51,185 nucleotides of DNA from Asaia sp. W19 (GTDB lineage: Bacteria; Pseudomonadota; Alphaproteobacteria; Acetobacterales; Acetobacteraceae), in assembly GCF_003994335.1 (NCBI RefSeq), contig NZ_PNQZ01000038.1:65-51249 (forward strand), in the 5' to 3' direction. The stretch's first letter is position 1. Every line of letters begins with the position of its first letter. A program made the position numbers and the translations under genes. This document shows, one piece after another, positions 48,986 through 51,185 of this stretch. The notes beneath the pieces were generated by a model, which was given only the letters and a program-made list of their open reading frames with translations, had not been told where the DNA came from and searched no databases.

Positions 48986-51185
48986 ATGTCTGTTTCTACC
49001 CTCGATCTTGAAATCACTGGCATGAGTTGCGCCGCTTGCGCGGCGCGGCTGGAGAAGCAGTTCAACCGGCAGGCGGGCGTCACGGCCAGTGTCAATTTCG
49101 CTTCCTCTCGCGCCGTGGTCACGCGGGGAGAGGGGGCCCCGGACTTCCCAACCCTGGAAAATCTGGTTGAAAAGACGGGGTTTGGCATCGCCCGGTCCGA
49201 GATCGTTCTGGCAATTTCGGGTATGACTTGCGCCGCCTGCTCTGCCCGGCTCGAGAAGCTGCTCAATCGACTTCCTGGGGTGAGTGCCACAGTCAACCTG
49301 GCAAGTGAACGGGCGCATATCCGATATGTGGATGGGCTGATCGATGAGCAGGGTCTCATCGCAGCGGTAGCCAGAGCTGGGTTCGGAGCAAGCGCCCCCC
49401 AGCAGGGACGCGTTGGCGCGCAAGACGACGCGAGCCACAGGGTTTATATCGATCTCGTCCTGACCGCTCTGCTCTGCCTGCCCTTTATCGTGGAGATGAT
49501 CGGCATGGCGTTTGGTTTCCACCATGTCGTACCGCTCTGGATGCAGGCGCTTTGTGCGACGGTTGTGCAATTCTACTCGGCGCGCGTTTTCTATCGAAGC
49601 GCATGGCATGCCCTGCGCACGGGGGGCGCCAATATGAATGTGCTGGTCTGCCTCGGGACCAGCATAGCTTACGGGTTCAGCCTTGCTGTGACGCTGTTCG
49701 GGCTCGACCTGCCAGTCTATTTCGAGGCTAGTGCCTTCGTCATTCTTCTTGTCTCATTGGGGCGGTTGATGGAGGAAAGGGCGCGTCATCGTGCTGCGTC
49801 CGGTCTGGAAGCCCTTCTCAACCTCAAACCGGAAATCGCTAACCGGATCGAGGGCGAATCAGTCGTCTCCCGCCCAGTATCGGCCCTGCGCATCGATGAC
49901 CTGTTCCTGGTACGTCCCGGCGATGCGATCCCGGTTGACGGTGTGGTGGAGGAGGGCGAGAGCGAGATCAACGAGTCTATGCTCACGGGCGAGGCAAGCC
50001 CTGTCCTGCGCAAGGCGGGTGACAGGATTTTCGCAGGAACATTGAACACGACGGGAGCGCTGCGCGCGCGCGCCGTTTCCCTTGGGAGCGATACGGCGCT
50101 CGCACGCATCGTGGCCCTTGTTTCGCGCGCCCAGGGCTCCAAAGCCCCGATACAACGTCTGGCCGATCAGGTTTCGGCCATTTTCGTGCCTTGCATAGTC
50201 CTGATTGCAGTTGCAACATTTCTGATCGGCTGGGCCATCAAAGGCGATGCGAGCTGGGCTCTGGTATCGGCCATATCGGTCCTGGTCATTGCCTGCCCGT
50301 GCTCTCTTGGCCTTGCGACCCCGACAGCGCTAATGGTGGGTACCGGCAAAGCGGCCTCTGCCGGTATTCTCTTTCGCAATGCCGAGGCACTCGAACGACT
50401 GCACCGCCTTACTGCCCTTGCACTCGACAAGACGGGCACGATCACGCTGGGCCAACCTCGTGTCGTGAGTGTCACGCCTCATGCAGAGCTTGATCGGCGT
50501 GCCTTGCTGGCGCTGGCTGCAAGTCTGGAAATGAATTCCGAGCATCCTCTGGCCAAGGCGATTGTGGGCAAGGCCCACGAAGAAGAGGTCTCGCTCGAGG
50601 CGCAATTCGAGGGCTTTCGCGCCTTGCCCGGCAAAGGGATCGAGGCGCGATCCGGTGATCTCCTCTACAGGCTTGGAACGCGCGACTACCTCACAGAAAA
50701 TGGCATAGCATGCGCGCCGCTTAGCGATGCAGAAGAGGGGGCGACAGAGATCTGGGTTGCCCGGCAGGGGCAGTGTCTCGGTATCATCACGCTGGCAGAT
50801 GCCTTACGTCCTGAAGCTCCCGCAGTGGTGCGAACGCTCGAGGCACTTGGTATCAGCACGACCATGCTCACGGGTGATACTGCGCAAAGCGCGGCTCCCG
50901 TCGCCCGGCATGCCGGAATTACGAGGGTTCAGGCGGCTTTACGGCCCGAAGGAAAGGTGGCGGCCATCGAGGCATTGCGTGGATCGGGATTCGTTGTGGG
51001 AATGGCGGGGGATGGGGTCAATGATGCCCCGGCGCCTGCCGCAGCCGATATCAGGATTGCCATCGGCCCAGGTTCCGCCCCGGCCTTGGAAACGGCTGGT
51101 CTCGTTCTTATGAGTTCGGATTTGGGGGCCATTCTGGAGGCTCTGTCTCCCTCAAAAGCCCACGTCTCCAAGATCCCCCAGAACC
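48986..51185 (+). CDS. copA: Cu+-exporting P1B-type ATPase, truncated by the window end
   Basis: At least 733 residues of a copper P-type ATPase; the stop lies beyond the window. Two N-terminal HMA domains carry GMSCAAC (12-18) and GMTCAAC (79-85). The transmembrane ion site CPC is in ACPCSLGLATP near residue 436, the actuator motif is in MLTGEASPVL, the phosphorylation motif DKTGT near residue 481, the nucleotide-binding His-Pro in SEHPLAKAI, and the hinge GDGVNDAPA near residue 675. It pumps Cu(I) from cytoplasm to periplasm, supplied by CopZ 135 bases upstream. Called CopA in enterobacteria and ActP/CtpA elsewhere, so the symbol duplicates that of the multicopper oxidase. Only the last helices are missing. 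Confidence 0.93.
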   Translation, partial: MSVSTLDLEITGMSCAACAARLEKQFNRQAGVTASVNFASSRAVVTRGEGAPDFPTLENLVEKTGFGIARSEIVLAISGMTCAACSARLEKLLNRLPGVSATVNLASERAHIRYVDGLIDEQGLIAAVARAGFGASAPQQGRVGAQDDASHRVYIDLVLTALLCLPFIVEMIGMAFGFHHVVPLWMQALCATVVQFYSARVFYRSAWHALRTGGANMNVLVCLGTSIAYGFSLAVTLFGLDLPVYFEASAFVILLVSLGRLMEERARHRAASGLEALLNLKPEIANRIEGESVVSRPVSALRIDDLFLVRPGDAIPVDGVVEEGESEINESMLTGEASPVLRKAGDRIFAGTLNTTGALRARAVSLGSDTALARIVALVSRAQGSKAPIQRLADQVSAIFVPCIVLIAVATFLIGWAIKGDASWALVSAISVLVIACPCSLGLATPTALMVGTGKAASAGILFRNAEALERLHRLTALALDKTGTITLGQPRVVSVTPHAELDRRALLALAASLEMNSEHPLAKAIVGKAHEEEVSLEAQFEGFRALPGKGIEARSGDLLYRLGTRDYLTENGIACAPLSDAEEGATEIWVARQGQCLGIITLADALRPEAPAVVRTLEALGISTTMLTGDTAQSAAPVARHAGITRVQAALRPEGKVAAIEALRGSGFVVGMAGDGVNDAPAPAAADIRIAIGPGSAPALETAGLVLMSSDLGAILEALSPSKAHVSKIPQN

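Noticed and set aside
48596..49609. 337-codon minus-strand frame opposite copZ and the copper ATPase
   Set aside because: The plus strand encodes canonical HMA and P-type ATPase motifs here; the antisense frame has none.

Overview
The window looks like chromosomal DNA of an acetic acid bacterium (Acetobacteraceae; an Asaia/Gluconobacter-like genus is my best guess). It is GC-rich and dense in families typical of that group: OprB and coiled-coil porins, large TonB-dependent receptors, a Hint-domain exoprotein, DUF3309, and IS5 (IS427/IS1031-like) and IS3 transposases. The genus is inferred from protein style only.

Layout. 1-316: the 3' end of a beta-barrel porin. 317-7920: prophage debris on the minus strand. 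It holds a tail-fibre-like gene, a rho-independent terminator, then an overlapping lysis cassette (small membrane protein, GH24 lysozyme, holin-like protein, 96-aa protein, nested Rz/Rz1). It is broken by a complete but frameshifted IS5 element, phage-gene stubs, a defective IS3 element nested against a truncated second IS5 copy, and a pair of TonB-C lipoprotein genes. 7921-11820: unassigned DNA, a Hint-domain protein with an in-frame stop, and DUF3309. 11821-13566: a YbaL-type antiporter.

13965-23002 is the most interesting block: two divergent gene sets for purine salvage or catabolism. Leftward are a Rieske-oxygenase catalytic subunit that lacks its Rieske cluster, a guanine-deaminase-like enzyme and an 8-oxoguanine-deaminase-like amidohydrolase. 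Rightward are a small coupled protein, a stand-alone Rieske protein, a GST-like protein, and a complete BMP-type nucleoside/purine ABC transporter. The split oxygenase plus GST-like subunit resembles the NdmC/NdmD/NdmE N7-demethylase, but here it sits with purine deaminases and no reductase is present. I infer a purine or methylpurine oxygenase fed by its own importer.

23248-32637: an SDR dehydrogenase, a serine hydrolase, a coiled-coil porin preceded by a three-unit Pho box, and two TonB receptors. 33206-37070: an apparent operon of OprB porin, beta-propeller protein and Tat-exported DyP/EfeB peroxidase. 37289-51185 is rich in copper genes: a DUF2946 protein, an OprC-type copper receptor, CopB, multicopper oxidase CopA with a (SGM)16 tract, a Cys/His-rich exported protein, CopZ and a Cu+ P-type ATPase that runs off the window. 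Interspersed are an MFS exporter, a small membrane protein near a perfect FNR-type box, an orphan pstS with a good Pho box, and another OprB porin. No rRNA, tRNA or CRISPR array was seen.
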